Assembly (NCBI GenBank): GCA_965237895.1
Contig: CBDEGR010000002.1
Location: 372,001 to 436,000, forward strand
Direction of reading: 5' to 3'
From: CBDEGR01 sp965237895
GTDB lineage: Bacteria; Acidobacteriota; Terriglobia; UBA7540; JAPUME01
Length of the DNA stretch: 64,000 nt
Of the stretch, positions 40,627 to 50,220 are shown in pieces. A model generated the notes under the pieces. That model was not told the DNA's origin. It saw nothing but the letters and a program-made list of their open reading frames with translations, and ran no database searches. The translations under genes were made by a program, and so were the position numbers. Positions within the stretch are counted from its first letter, which is position 1. Each line of letters begins with the position of its first letter.

Positions 40627-42015
40627 ATGCCTACCGATACCTCCAGCCGTAAGCCGGTCCCTCAGAACCTGGAGGCTGAACGCGCGCTGCTCGGCTCCGT
40701 TCTGCTCGACAATCAGACGCTGAATCCCGCGCTCGAGCACATCCACCGCAACGACTTCTTTTCCGAGTCGCACCGGCGCATCTTCGAAAAAATGGTCGAG
40801 CTTTCCGAGCGCAACCGCCTGGTTGACGTCGTGACGCTGGCCGAAGAACTGGCCAAGGAAGAGTGGCTGGAAAAAGTCGGAGGCGTCGCTTATCTGACCT
40901 CACTTTCCGACGACGTACCGGCCGGCACCTCCCTCAGCATCACCGAATACGCCCGCATCATCCGGGAGAAATCCCTCCTGCGCCGCCTGATCAACATTTC
41001 CGAGAACATCATCTCGCGCGCCCAGCAGGACGGCGACGACGCCGAGACCGTCATCGACCTGGCTCAGGGCCAACTCTTCGAGGTCGCCCAGCAGAAGGTG
41101 CAGTCCGGATTCATCGGCATCAAGGACATTGTAAAAACCAGCTTCGGCACGATCGACGTCCTGTTTGACCGCGGGCAAAAGGTCACGGGCATCGAGACCG
41201 GATATGTTCAGTTGGACAGCATGACGTCGGGACTGCAACCCGGCGAACTGGTGATCCTTGCCGCGCGGCCGTCGGTGGGAAAGACGGCGCTGGCGATGAA
41301 CATCGCCGCCCACGCCGGAATCCGAAAGCAGAAATCGGTCGGCATTTTCTCGCTCGAGATGAGCAAGGAATCCTTGGTGATTCGCCTGCTTTGCAGTGAA
41401 GGTCGAATCGACAGCCATAAACTTCGGACCGGAGTTTCCGGCCGTGAGGATTGGAATCGCATGTCCCAGGCTCTGGGCCGTCTGGCGCAGTCGCCCCTCT
41501 ACATTGAAGACGCTCCGGCCTTGAGCATCATGCAGATTCGCGCCAAGGCGCGGCGGCAGGCGGCCGAGCGCGGGCTGGACCTGCTGATTGTCGACTTCCT
41601 GCAATTGATCACCGGCGGGGGACGCTTTGAAAACCGCACGCAGGAAGTCTCGTTCATCTCCCGCAACCTGAAGAGCATCGCCAAGGAACTGAGCGTGCCG
41701 GTGTTGGCGCTTTCGCAGTTGAGCCGCGCCTCGGAAGTGCGGCCCGGACACCGCCCGCAACTCTCCGACCTGCGCGAGTCGGGCTCCATCGAGCAGGACG
41801 CCGACGTCGTCATGTTCCTCCACCGCCCGGACATGTACCGTCCGCACGATCAGGAACAAGATCCTGAGGACGGGGGTGCGGACGAGCCGGCGGGAAAGAC
41901 GGAGCTGATTATCAGCAAGCAACGGAACGGCCCGACCGGGCGGGTCCCTCTGGTCTTCCTGAAGCCTTTCGCCTTGTTTGAGAACTACACCTCGATGGAG
42001 GGATCCCTCGACTGA
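40627..42015 (+). CDS. dnaB: Replicative DNA helicase DnaB
   Basis: Hexameric 5'-3' helicase of the replisome. The N-domain starts PQNLEAERALLGSVLLDN. The RecA-like domain has Walker A AARPSVGKTALAMNIA, FSLEMSKESLVIRLLCSE, Walker B LLIVDFLQLI, QLSRASEVRPGHRPQLSDLR with the arginine finger, and KQRNGPTG near the end. No intein is present. Length is 462 aa. Confidence 0.98.
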   Translation: MPTDTSSRKPVPQNLEAERALLGSVLLDNQTLNPALEHIHRNDFFSESHRRIFEKMVELSERNRLVDVVTLAEELAKEEWLEKVGGVAYLTSLSDDVPAGTSLSITEYARIIREKSLLRRLINISENIISRAQQDGDDAETVIDLAQGQLFEVAQQKVQSGFIGIKDIVKTSFGTIDVLFDRGQKVTGIETGYVQLDSMTSGLQPGELVILAARPSVGKTALAMNIAAHAGIRKQKSVGIFSLEMSKESLVIRLLCSEGRIDSHKLRTGVSGREDWNRMSQALGRLAQSPLYIEDAPALSIMQIRAKARRQAAERGLDLLIVDFLQLITGGGRFENRTQEVSFISRNLKSIAKELSVPVLALSQLSRASEVRPGHRPQLSDLRESGSIEQDADVVMFLHRPDMYRPHDQEQDPEDGGADEPAGKTELIISKQRNGPTGRVPLVFLKPFALFENYTSMEGSLD

Positions 42016-42029
42016 CGACGAGGGAACCG

Positions 42030-43187
42030 TTGACACCTCATTCCCAACATCTTTTTCGTCCCACGTGGGCGGAAATCTCCCTGAAAAATCTAAAGCGGAA
42101 CCTGAACCGGGTGCGCCGGCTGGCGGGACCTCATCGCCGGGTCCTGGCCGTCATCAAAGCCGATGCCTACGGGCACGGCGCCGTGCCCATCTCCCGCGCG
42201 CTGGCCGCGGCGGACGCCGGAGTGGATTGGTTCGGCGTGGCGATGGCCGAAGAGGCCCTGGAGTTGCGCCAAAACGGAATCCGACAACCAATCCTCCTGC
42301 TCGGCGGGCTCTACATGAGCGAGCCGGCTCTTTTGGTTGAACACGACTTGACGCCTTCGGTCTCCTCCACGGCCCGTCTGGACACCTATGCCGCCTGCGC
42401 GCGTCGCATGGGAAAACCCGTCGGGTTCCACCTGAAAGTGGACACCGGAATGGGGCGGCTCGGGCTGCCGCTGAATCGCCTGCGCGTCTTTCTGGATCAC
42501 TACCGGCAGCTGGAAGGAATTACGCTCACGGGGGTCTTTACGCACCTGGCGTCGGCAGAGGACCCCAGCGGCGCGCAGACCCGGGAACAACTCGAACGGT
42601 TTCGGAATATTATGGAGTTCTTGAAATCCGAGGGCATCACTCCAGAGAGCGTGCACATCTCGAACAGCGCGGCGCTGGCTTCCCAACTCCCAATCGAAGA
42701 GAACATGGTGCGGGTCGGCGCGCTTTTGTTCGGCTTCTGCCCTCCGTTCAGCTCCTCGGCGGACCGCATGCCGGCAGCGGCGCGGGAATTCGAGCCCTTG
42801 ATGGAGTTGAAATCCACCGTGGTCTTTCTAAAAAATGTGCCGGCGGGGACGCCGCTCGGCTACGGCGGGACGTTTCGCACCGAGCGGCCTTCGCGCATCG
42901 CCACGGTTCCCATCGGTTATGCCGACGGGATCAGCCGCAGGCTTTCGAACCGCGGCCGCGCCATCGTGCGGGACCATTTGGCCCCCATTGTCGGCGCCAT
43001 CAGCATGGACCTGACGCTTCTCGACGTCTCCGAGGTGCCCGGCGTCAAGGTCGGCGAGGAAGTACTCTTCATTGGGAAAGGTCCGCAGGCTTCGATCACA
43101 GCCCTGGAAATTTCCGAACAACTGGATACCGTACCGTATGAGATACTCTGTTCGATCGGAAAGCGGGTTCCGCGGGTCTACGTTTAG
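42030..43187 (+). CDS. alr: Alanine racemase
   Basis: PLP enzyme making D-alanine for peptidoglycan. TTG start 14 bases after dnaB. The PLP Lys is in VLAVIKADAYGHGAVPIS; HLKVDTGMGRLGLP and HISNSAALA follow; the catalytic Tyr region is GTPLGYGGTF, and TVPIGYADGISRRLSN and GAISMDLTLLDVSEVPG are in the C-terminal domain. Length is 385 aa. Confidence 0.97.
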   Translation: MTPHSQHLFRPTWAEISLKNLKRNLNRVRRLAGPHRRVLAVIKADAYGHGAVPISRALAAADAGVDWFGVAMAEEALELRQNGIRQPILLLGGLYMSEPALLVEHDLTPSVSSTARLDTYAACARRMGKPVGFHLKVDTGMGRLGLPLNRLRVFLDHYRQLEGITLTGVFTHLASAEDPSGAQTREQLERFRNIMEFLKSEGITPESVHISNSAALASQLPIEENMVRVGALLFGFCPPFSSSADRMPAAAREFEPLMELKSTVVFLKNVPAGTPLGYGGTFRTERPSRIATVPIGYADGISRRLSNRGRAIVRDHLAPIVGAISMDLTLLDVSEVPGVKVGEEVLFIGKGPQASITALEISEQLDTVPYEILCSIGKRVPRVYV

Positions 43188-43408
43188 GTATTTTGCCTCG
43201 AAAGATCGCGGCTGACGCCCAAGGGAAGGTACAACCAGGAGGTCTCTTGGCGACACTCTTTGCAGGAACGCTTCTGGGGCCGGGAGCTTTTCAACTCCTC
43301 CAATTCTTCGCGGCTCACCTGGACGGCGAGGCGCCCGCGGCAGCGCAGACATTGCACCATGGCCACGTAAGATATTTTGAGCGTTTTGCTTTTGAGGACT
43401 CGGCCCAT
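43184..43408 (-). CDS. Small zinc-ribbon protein, function unknown
   Basis: From the ATG at 43408 the product is 74 aa. Two Cys pairs, CLRCRG and CKECRQ, spaced by about 29 residues, form a likely zinc ribbon; between them are AVQVSREELEELKSSRP and the tail is SWLYLPLGVSRDLSRQ. A longer frame to 43471 and an ATG at residue 17 are also possible. It is convergent with alr, overlapping its stop by 4 bases. The regular Cys spacing argues for a real gene even though no family is recognised. Confidence 0.6.
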   Translation of the reverse strand: MGRVLKSKTLKISYVAMVQCLRCRGRLAVQVSREELEELKSSRPQKRSCKECRQETSWLYLPLGVSRDLSRQNT

Positions 43409-43494
43409 TGTACACCCGGAGCTGCAAGGCTTTCGGGAATGATAGCACAAGAAGGCCTTCGGCCTCCCCAACCCGCCGAGGCGGCGAACCCATC

Positions 43495-44005
43495 ATGGTC
43501 ATCGGCTGCGGAAAAAGGAACCGAATTCGATCGGACTCGATCTGCGTTCCGATTCCGCCGCCGACGCCCTCTGCAATCTCAATCAGCTTCCCGGCCGGTG
43601 CGGGACAACGTGGCGATGAAAATTTAGCTCTCCCATGTCATTGAGCACCTTGAATCTGTAATGGGCGCGCTGCGCGAAATCCACCGCATCGCGCGCCCCG
43701 GGGCTCGGGTCCACATCGTGACACCGCACTTCAGCTCCCACAACTCCTACGCCGACCCCACCCATCGCCGCCATCTGACCTCGGAAAGTTTTCAATACTT
43801 CACCGGCGAGCCCTCCGAACGGTTCGCCGGAGCCTGCTGCCGCTTTCGCATTCTCGAGGTAAACCTCACCTTCGGCCACAGCTTCCTATTGGACGGGCTG
43901 GGCCGCCTGCTGGCCACCCTCTCCCTCCACTGGTATGAATAACATGCCGCCTGGATCTTCCCCCCTCAGGACATCCGCTGCACGCTCGAAGCCGTGAAGG
44001 ATTAG
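43495..44005 (+). pseudogene. Broken class I SAM-dependent methyltransferase
   Basis: Pieces of one methyltransferase occur in successive frames: VIGCGKR (motif I region), then GLDLRSDSAADALCNLNQLP one frame over, then VIEHLESVMGALREIHRIAR and PGARVHIVTPHFSSHNSYAD, which is motif III-like. After LLATLSLHWYE a TAA (43940-43942) interrupts; the same frame continues AAWIFPPQDIRCTLEAVKD to TAG at 44005. At least two frameshifts and one or two nonsense codons make it non-functional. An internal ORF (43661-43942) covers only the central part. Confidence 0.75.
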
Positions 44006-44056
44006 CCGCACCCTTCCGTCCGACGAATTACGAAGAAAGTTGTGAGAGGAAATTCT

Positions 44057-44539
44057 TTACTGAATCAATCCTTTCAGCTCTTCCAGCGAATCCTGCACGA
44101 TCACGTAGTCCGGGCAGAGCGTCAAGGCTTTCTGAAAGCATTTGTGGGCCTTCTTGTACGATTCCGTCGCCATGTAGGCCCGGCCCAGATTGAAGTACGG
44201 GTAGTGGTAGGAGTCGTACCGGCGGGATTGGAGGGCGCGCTCGAGCCACGGAATGGCCTCGTCGTGCCGTCCCTTCTGGATCAGGTACGCGCCGATATCG
44301 TTATAGGGGGTGCCGAAATCCGGGTCGAGGTAAATGGCCTTTCGGCACTCTTCGATCGCCTCATCAAGCTTGCCTTGATAATGATAGGTCCACCCCAGAA
44401 ACGTGTGGGCTTCTGCGGTGGGATGCAGCTTGATCGAGCGCTTGTACAATTCCTCGGCCATGTCATAGTCTTCACTCTCCTGATACTGGTAGGCTTCCCG
44501 TAAAAGTTCCCAGGCGGCTTGGACCATTTCGGTGCTCAT
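44057..44539 (-). CDS. Small TPR-repeat protein
   Basis: 160 aa from the ATG at 44539 (an upstream GTG at 44572 is possible). Consists of about four TPR units: AEELYKRSIKLHPTAEAHTF, LDEAIEECRKAIYLDPDFGT, DEAIPWLERALQSRRYDSYH and AHKCFQKALTLCPDYVIVQD. No signal peptide is seen, so it is probably cytoplasmic. Partner unknown. Confidence 0.85.
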   Translation of the reverse strand: MSTEMVQAAWELLREAYQYQESEDYDMAEELYKRSIKLHPTAEAHTFLGWTYHYQGKLDEAIEECRKAIYLDPDFGTPYNDIGAYLIQKGRHDEAIPWLERALQSRRYDSYHYPYFNLGRAYMATESYKKAHKCFQKALTLCPDYVIVQDSLEELKGLIQ

Positions 44540-44735
44540 CCTAAATTCCCGCTTCCCTCGGTTCCGGCTCACACAAAACAGGCTTCCCCCCCAGGTTGAT
44601 ACCTACGATTGGGGTCCTTAAAGGTACTTCGGCCCACAGAACGCCAAGTTTAGGACTCGGCAAAAGCGAACTTACCTGGAATCTAGGACTAAGAAGATTA
44701 CAAAAGCTTTATGGCAGGAGGTGGCCGGCGAGGGC

Positions 44736-46550
44736 TCAGGGTTGCTCCACCGCGTAAGGAGGAGGGAGAAGTGGCAACTTTCTGGCCTGCCACTGACTCG
44801 AAGTGAGGTCGAGGTCCTCGAACAAGAGCGCCGGGGCAAGAAGAGCGGTGGGGATCAACTCCATCCCGGAGGTTCCCATCACCAGGGCCAGATGGTTGTA
44901 GACGAACGGCTTGTCGCCGGCGCCGATGATATCGCGAAGCGAGCGAGCGGTGAAGGAAGAGAATCGAAGCCCGCGGACCAGCTCCTCCCGCCCGTCTTCC
45001 ACCCAGACGCAATAGGCGAGAACCGGAACTTCCGGAAACCCTCTGCCTCCGAAGCCGACCACCGTCCCCATCGGCCCCGTCGCACCGGCTCCTCCTGCGT
45101 CTAGGGAAGGCGCAGGTCCGAGCTTGGTAATTAAAATCCCGTAGGGTTTCTCCAGCACTTTCGCCTCTTCGATCAACCGGGCCTTGAGCCGGTCGAAGGA
45201 AACGCCCTTGTCGGACGTGACAAAAAGATTTCCGGCGAGGGCTTGCACAACCTCGCCTCGCCCCATAGCGCGCCCGTGGCCGTTCGAACCGGAGAGCTCC
45301 CGCCGCGGCGAGCGCGACATCAGGAAGTTGACCAGCCGGCCGTTTTCGACGAGCGTGACACGCTCGGCGGGGACGGATTCCCGGTCCAACTTATAAGCGC
45401 CCATCAAGGGGGTCCCCTCGAAGCTTGTCAACGTCGGGTCATCCGTCACCTCGAAATCTGCGGGCATGACGCGCGCCTTCCACTTCGAACCCCATGCCGA
45501 CCCGCCGCCCGCCAGGAGGGCGAACTGCCTTCCACCGGCCCTTTCCGGTGGCGTGGTTCCGGCGACGTTCGGCGCCAGCAGGCGAGCCAACACCTGCGCC
45601 GCAGCCTCCGGCGTAAACAGAACCGGTCCAGAGTAGTCTTCCCCCCGTGGAGCTTCGGCCAACCGGACGGCCTCCTCCCCCGTCCGCCGGACTTCCGCCT
45701 CCAGATTCGCAAAGGAGGGTAGGTCCGCCGGCACATGGACGACAAGGCTGAAATCGCTCCGCAGCGGAGCCCCGTCATCGGCCTGAAGCGCCGCCGAGGC
45801 CAGAAACGAAACGGCCCGCTCCGGCTGCCGAAACCGCGAGCCTTCGCTGTTCATCAGGTAATGATGGCCGGAATAGACATGCATCTCGACCGAGGAATCC
45901 TGCAACTGAGAGAATTCCCGAAAGACGGCGGAGAGCTTTCGCACCGCCTCCTCCCACTTCTTCCCCGGCAGGGCTACCGGCAGAAGCGGGAGAACGGCTT
46001 CGGTAGGCTCAACGCGGACAAAATCATCAATCCGCTCCCTCTTCTGGACGGTCTTCAGGAAGGCGCGTTTATTGGCCAGAGTCTCGAGCGCCTGCTTATA
46101 AGCGCCGTCGGTGGAAAACCACAAGGCCCGCCTCAGCGCATCATAGTCCTGGTCAATCGGAAACGCGGCGAGGCCGCGGCGTCCGGAAAACGGTCCGCCC
46201 GCCTCAAAGTTGCTGTTGTCGAGCCGATAGTCGCCCACGCGGACGCGAATGCTGAAAGGCCGCCCATGCCCGGTCTCCTTCTGCACCAGAGCGCCCCGCG
46301 AGGCCGAAAGGACCCAGTGCTTGCCGTCCTCCAAGTAGTACTCGATGTAGTAGGGCTCCTCGAGCTCCCCCATCCGAAGTTTTTCCATCGAACGGCGCAG
46401 CTCATCCCGAAAGGCGCGGAAGATGGGCCCGTCGTTTTCCTGAACGGCCGGGTCCGCCGCCGGCAGCGGCGAGGGGATCGCCAAACTCAACACGACGGCC
46501 AACGAAAGAACGCTTGCAAGAACAACGACTCGCACGGCACGGAAGATCAA
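44736..46550 (-). CDS. Exported TldE/PmbA-like protein lacking the zinc motif
   Basis: 604 aa with a signal peptide (residues 1-31, ending PLPAAD) and a PmbA/TldD-like body. It shares with its upstream neighbour the segments SASRGALV and VRVGDYRLDN near the N-terminus, and LMSRSPRRELSGSNGHGRAM in the C-terminal domain. Where TldD proteins have HExxxH it reads FTPEAAAQVLARLL, so the metal site is absent, like the TldE half of TldD/TldE heterodimers. TTG start with GAGGAG. It lies 24 bases after the zinc-motif paralogue, suggesting a periplasmic TldD/TldE pair. Confidence 0.85.
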   Translation of the reverse strand: MIFRAVRVVVLASVLSLAVVLSLAIPSPLPAADPAVQENDGPIFRAFRDELRRSMEKLRMGELEEPYYIEYYLEDGKHWVLSASRGALVQKETGHGRPFSIRVRVGDYRLDNSNFEAGGPFSGRRGLAAFPIDQDYDALRRALWFSTDGAYKQALETLANKRAFLKTVQKRERIDDFVRVEPTEAVLPLLPVALPGKKWEEAVRKLSAVFREFSQLQDSSVEMHVYSGHHYLMNSEGSRFRQPERAVSFLASAALQADDGAPLRSDFSLVVHVPADLPSFANLEAEVRRTGEEAVRLAEAPRGEDYSGPVLFTPEAAAQVLARLLAPNVAGTTPPERAGGRQFALLAGGGSAWGSKWKARVMPADFEVTDDPTLTSFEGTPLMGAYKLDRESVPAERVTLVENGRLVNFLMSRSPRRELSGSNGHGRAMGRGEVVQALAGNLFVTSDKGVSFDRLKARLIEEAKVLEKPYGILITKLGPAPSLDAGGAGATGPMGTVVGFGGRGFPEVPVLAYCVWVEDGREELVRGLRFSSFTARSLRDIIGAGDKPFVYNHLALVMGTSGMELIPTALLAPALLFEDLDLTSSQWQARKLPLLPPPYAVEQP

Positions 46551-46574
46551 CGTTTGATTCTCCTCGAAATGGAT

Positions 46575-48347
46575 TTACTGCCCGTCCCACATGGACGACG
46601 CGGACGAGGGCGGCGGAGGCAGCAGCGGCGGCCGATCGAAATTCTTCTGCTGTTTCTGAACCTCGATCTCGGAAATCAGCAACGCAGGCGACGCGGCGGA
46701 AACCGGAATGGCGCCCGATTCAGCCACGCAGATGCCGTTGAAGACCTCCCGGCGGTCTGACGCTCCGACGATTTTCCCCAAAACGGTCAGCGGGGTTCCC
46801 ACGATGTCCAACCCGCGGACCAACTCATCCGGCCGCCCGTCGGCAAAGACACGATAGACCATCAACGGCTGCACCTGGAAACTCTGCGGGCTGAAGCGCA
46901 TGGTTTCGGTAAACCCGCCGGCGATGTCTTCAAACACCAGTCCGTACTCTTTGTCCTGCCGCCGCGCCAGCTCGGCCAGTTTTTGCCGCAGCTGGCGATA
47001 AGGCAACCCGCTGCGAGCCTCGACAATTAAGTTCCCCTGCCGCGCCGTGACCACGCCGCCCGGCTGCCGGCGGCCGTGGCCGTTCGATTGCCCGAATTTT
47101 TCAAGAGGCTGCCGGGACATGAGAAAATTTTCGAGCACGCCCCACCGGACCAGCGTAACCGGCTGCGCCGGGACGCCCTCGTCGTCGTGCCGGTAGTGGC
47201 CCATCAGCGGGACTCCGACCAACTCGCTTTTTGTGGGGTCATCGTAGACGGAGATAAAGTCCGGCAGGACTTTATCTCCGAGTTTCTTGGTAAACGTCTG
47301 CCCTTCGAATTCGTCGCGCTGGCGATGGCCCTCGACCCGGTGACCAAGCACTTCATGGAAAAAGACTCCGGCCGCGCGGCCGGTGAGAATCGCCGGGCCG
47401 GAGAAGGCGTCGCCGACCGGAGCCGCCCGTAGCCTCCCCACCTCTTCCGCCAATTCCGCAATCCGCGCCCGCACAGTCTTCTTTTTCGGCATATCGCGCC
47501 AATCGACCGTGTCGAACGAGTCGTAACGGAACAGGTTCATTCCGTCCTCGGCGCGGCCGGAGGCGGAAAGTGCGAGCCGGAGACGGGTCTCTCCGAACCG
47601 CAGCCGGGTCCCCTCGGAGTTCACAATATATTTCGTGACGGCCTGAATGCTGAGATGAACTCCAGAGATGAGGATTTCAGGATAGCGCCGAAACAGGCGC
47701 GAATAGTCCCGCACGCGCCCTTCCCATCTGGTCTTGTCGAAACGGTACGGCGCGCGGGGTCCGCTCCACACCCCCGGCTCTTCACGGCTGAAATCCGACG
47801 CCGAGCCTTCCTCTTCCACTTTAATTTTGCGGCTGGTACGAACCTTCTCCAGGTCCTCGACCGCGATGCGGTACTGGCGATCGGTCTCCCGCCAGAGGGC
47901 GGCCCGCAGGGCGTCGGCCTGATCATCCAGACTCACGGAAACGAACCCCCTGCGCCGGAACAGCGCAAGGGCGCCCGGCTCGCCGCGAACCCCGTGCGTA
48001 TTGTCCAACTCGTAGTCGCCCACGCGGACGATGACGTTCAGGAAGCGACGGCGCGTCTCCGTGCTGCTCACCAGCGCCCCGTTCGAGGCGCGGATGGCCC
48101 CGGCGCGAATCTCCGTAATTTGATACCCGAGAAAGTAAGGAGGCGTTTCGGCACGCTCCCGGAATCCTTGAATCGAGCGCTCCAATTCGGCCTGCATGGC
48201 CTCGAGCACCACATCCTGCTCCGCCCGGCCCGGGAAAGGGGCAATGCACAAGAGCAGAAGAAGCAATGCGGTGAGGGGGAATCCCATCCCTCTCGTACCC
48301 TGCGAAAGTTCGCTGGAAAATTCAGATGTTGCGCGAGGAAGGTTCAT
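46575..48347 (-). CDS. Exported TldD-type metallopeptidase with HExxxH motif
   Basis: From the ATG at 48347 it is 590 aa with a hydrophobic export signal (FPLTALLLLLLCIAPFPGRA). The frame opens further upstream to 48497 but that part overlaps thiI. The catalytic motif is FFHEVLGHRVEGH at mid-protein, and SVYDDPTKSELVGVPLMGHY and FLMSRQPLEKFGQSNGHGRR follow, all TldD-like. Known TldD/E is a cytoplasmic protease for unfolded peptides and RiPPs; here export points to a periplasmic role. A later ATG at 48287 is an alternative start. Confidence 0.87.
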   Translation of the reverse strand: MNLPRATSEFSSELSQGTRGMGFPLTALLLLLLCIAPFPGRAEQDVVLEAMQAELERSIQGFRERAETPPYFLGYQITEIRAGAIRASNGALVSSTETRRRFLNVIVRVGDYELDNTHGVRGEPGALALFRRRGFVSVSLDDQADALRAALWRETDRQYRIAVEDLEKVRTSRKIKVEEEGSASDFSREEPGVWSGPRAPYRFDKTRWEGRVRDYSRLFRRYPEILISGVHLSIQAVTKYIVNSEGTRLRFGETRLRLALSASGRAEDGMNLFRYDSFDTVDWRDMPKKKTVRARIAELAEEVGRLRAAPVGDAFSGPAILTGRAAGVFFHEVLGHRVEGHRQRDEFEGQTFTKKLGDKVLPDFISVYDDPTKSELVGVPLMGHYRHDDEGVPAQPVTLVRWGVLENFLMSRQPLEKFGQSNGHGRRQPGGVVTARQGNLIVEARSGLPYRQLRQKLAELARRQDKEYGLVFEDIAGGFTETMRFSPQSFQVQPLMVYRVFADGRPDELVRGLDIVGTPLTVLGKIVGASDRREVFNGICVAESGAIPVSAASPALLISEIEVQKQQKNFDRPPLLPPPPSSASSMWDGQ

Positions 48348-48421
48348 GGCTCGGAAGATACCCTTTTCTGCGATTTTCGGATTGGCAGTTCGAGATACGG
48401 CACTGTGGTTTCCCAGATCCA

Positions 48422-49726
48422 TTAGATGCCCTCCACATGGGTAGGAATCGGATTCGCCGCCTCCTCCACCGGATTTTTTCGCCGGGTCTGTCCCCACAAA
48501 GAGATCAGCTTGCTCAGGACCTCTCCCTTCTCGAAGCGGAAAGCAAATCCCTCGGCCGACTCCAGCCCCATGCGGGTCAAGCGCTCAACATCCAGAACCC
48601 GCTCGCCGCGTTCGAGATCGTCGGCGGAGGCGTGGAGGGCCGGCGAGCGCGGCATGTAGCGCGGACAGCAGTCCTCGAAAGGCCCGCAGGACAGCTCATA
48701 AGTGCCGATCCGGCGGGCTAGGTTCAGGATTTCAATCTTATCGTCTCCGGACAGCGGGCGGTAGAGAGTGCATCGGGCTACGGCGTCGATGGCGGCCATG
48801 TTCCGCAGCGTCTGGGACGCAACCTGGGCGACGCTGTCTCCCGTCACCAGCCCCAGCGCCTTTTCCCGCCGGGCCGCTTCCTGAGCGATCCGCAGCATCA
48901 TACGCCGATATAGTAGGATGCGGAACTCCTGCGGCGCATTCACCACAATTTCCCGCTGGACGGGTTCGAAGGGGATCAGGACGAGCCGCGAGGTGAATTG
49001 GAACACAGTCAGCCGCCGAACAATCTGCTTCGCCACCGGCACGGAAGACTCGCCGGGCTGCGACGCCACCCCGTAAAAGTGGATGAAGCTGACGTGCACG
49101 CCGCGCCGCATCATCTTGTAGGCGGCCACGCTGGAGTCGAATCCGCCGGAAAGCAGGCACAGCAGCCGCCCGGCGCTCGCCGCCGGCAGCCCGCCGGGAC
49201 CTTCGATCCGGTCCGCATAGAGAAGCGCCGCGCCGGGGATGATCTCAACCCGGCAGGTAATCTCCGGCTTTGACAGATTGACCTTCACGTTCCCCCGCCC
49301 CGCCTCACGAAGCCGGGCCAGGATTACGGCGCCCAGGTCGCGCTCGAGTTCGGTGGATTTCATCGAGGAATTGGAAATCCCGACCTTCGCCCGTACGGCA
49401 AAGGTGGAAAAGGACCGTTCGGCCAGAAGCTGCCACGCGCCTCGCCGGATGGCCTCCACTTCGCCGGCCGTACGCAGCACTGGCGCAAAATAGGCCGTAC
49501 CCAGGACGCGCCGCAAACGCCGGGCGGCAAGCGCAGTATCGGCGCCCTCGGCCAAATTCACCAGCAGCCGGTTCGCGGTCAGTTCAATCCGCCGGATGCC
49601 CAGGTCTTCGAGCGCCCGGCGAATGCCGTCCACCAGCCGGGCCTGGAAGAAACGTCGATTCTTTCCCTTCAGCCAGATCTCATGATAGTGCACCACAAAG
49701 ATCGGCCCCGAGCCCATCTCCTGCAT
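48422..49726 (-). CDS. thiI: tRNA 4-thiouridine synthase ThiI (no rhodanese domain)
   Basis: Adenylates tRNA U8 for sulfur transfer. N-terminal ferredoxin-like and THUMP region (VVHYHEIWLKGKNRRFFQAR and LANRLLVNLAEGA-like), then the PP-loop CLLSGGFDSSVAAYKMMRRG, LVTGDSVAQVASQTLRNM, and CGPFEDCCPRYMPRSP. At 434 aa it ends before a rhodanese domain, so sulfur must come from another carrier. Thiamine sulfur-carrier function is thus unlikely. Confidence 0.94.
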   Translation of the reverse strand: MQEMGSGPIFVVHYHEIWLKGKNRRFFQARLVDGIRRALEDLGIRRIELTANRLLVNLAEGADTALAARRLRRVLGTAYFAPVLRTAGEVEAIRRGAWQLLAERSFSTFAVRAKVGISNSSMKSTELERDLGAVILARLREAGRGNVKVNLSKPEITCRVEIIPGAALLYADRIEGPGGLPAASAGRLLCLLSGGFDSSVAAYKMMRRGVHVSFIHFYGVASQPGESSVPVAKQIVRRLTVFQFTSRLVLIPFEPVQREIVVNAPQEFRILLYRRMMLRIAQEAARREKALGLVTGDSVAQVASQTLRNMAAIDAVARCTLYRPLSGDDKIEILNLARRIGTYELSCGPFEDCCPRYMPRSPALHASADDLERGERVLDVERLTRMGLESAEGFAFRFEKGEVLSKLISLWGQTRRKNPVEEAANPIPTHVEGI

Positions 49727-49929
49727 ATTTCCTAGGGTATCGGTTTTACTTCACTCTGGCAAGCCGGAGAACGGGGAGGGACGATGGTGCTTGTGCGGCC
49801 CCAATCCCTGGCAACTCAATCCACTAACTTTGGCCATTCACTTCGGGCACTTCGGGCGGAACGACAGTTTGATAGGCTGAGGTTTTCCATATTACTGTTT
49901 ATAGAACAAACGATTCTCAGGAGTAGCGC

Positions 49930-50139
49930 TTGGCCGTGGAGATGGTGAAGGACCCCGACCCAGCTGACTACATTCGCTTGGGCACAGCATACGAAGGCAG
50001 CCGGAAATTTGATGAAGCCTTGGCGGCCTACGAAAACTCCGCCAAGCTGGCTCCGGGAAGCGGAATCGAGCAGTACGCCCGGCAGGGGATCGAAGAGACA
50101 AAGAAGCTCCGGAAAGTCCTGGGAAGCGAAAAGAAGTAG
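49930..50139 (+). CDS. Short TPR-containing ORF, probably a gene tail
   Basis: 69 codons from a TTG preceded by AGGAG, with one TPR unit (YIRLGTAYEGSRKFDEALAA) and a helical Lys-rich end (GIEETKKLRKVLGSEKK). A TAG lies immediately upstream in frame. It is followed by a clear terminator, so it is transcribed as the end of something. It may be the C-terminus of a lost TPR protein rather than a complete gene. Confidence 0.5.
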   Translation: MAVEMVKDPDPADYIRLGTAYEGSRKFDEALAAYENSAKLAPGSGIEQYARQGIEETKKLRKVLGSEKK

Positions 50140-50185
50140 ATCCTCTGCCGGGAACCGCTCCCCCACGAGATCGAGAAAATTTACC

Positions 50186-50220
50186 GCCCTTTCTGAATTG
50201 AAAGGGCCTTTTCTTTTTTT
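50186..50220 (+). terminator. Rho-independent terminator
   Basis: Perfect 8-bp stem GCCCTTTC / GAAAGGGC (50186-50193 and 50200-50207) with a 6-base loop, followed by a run of mostly T to 50220. It closes the transcript carrying the short TPR ORF. Confidence 0.9.
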
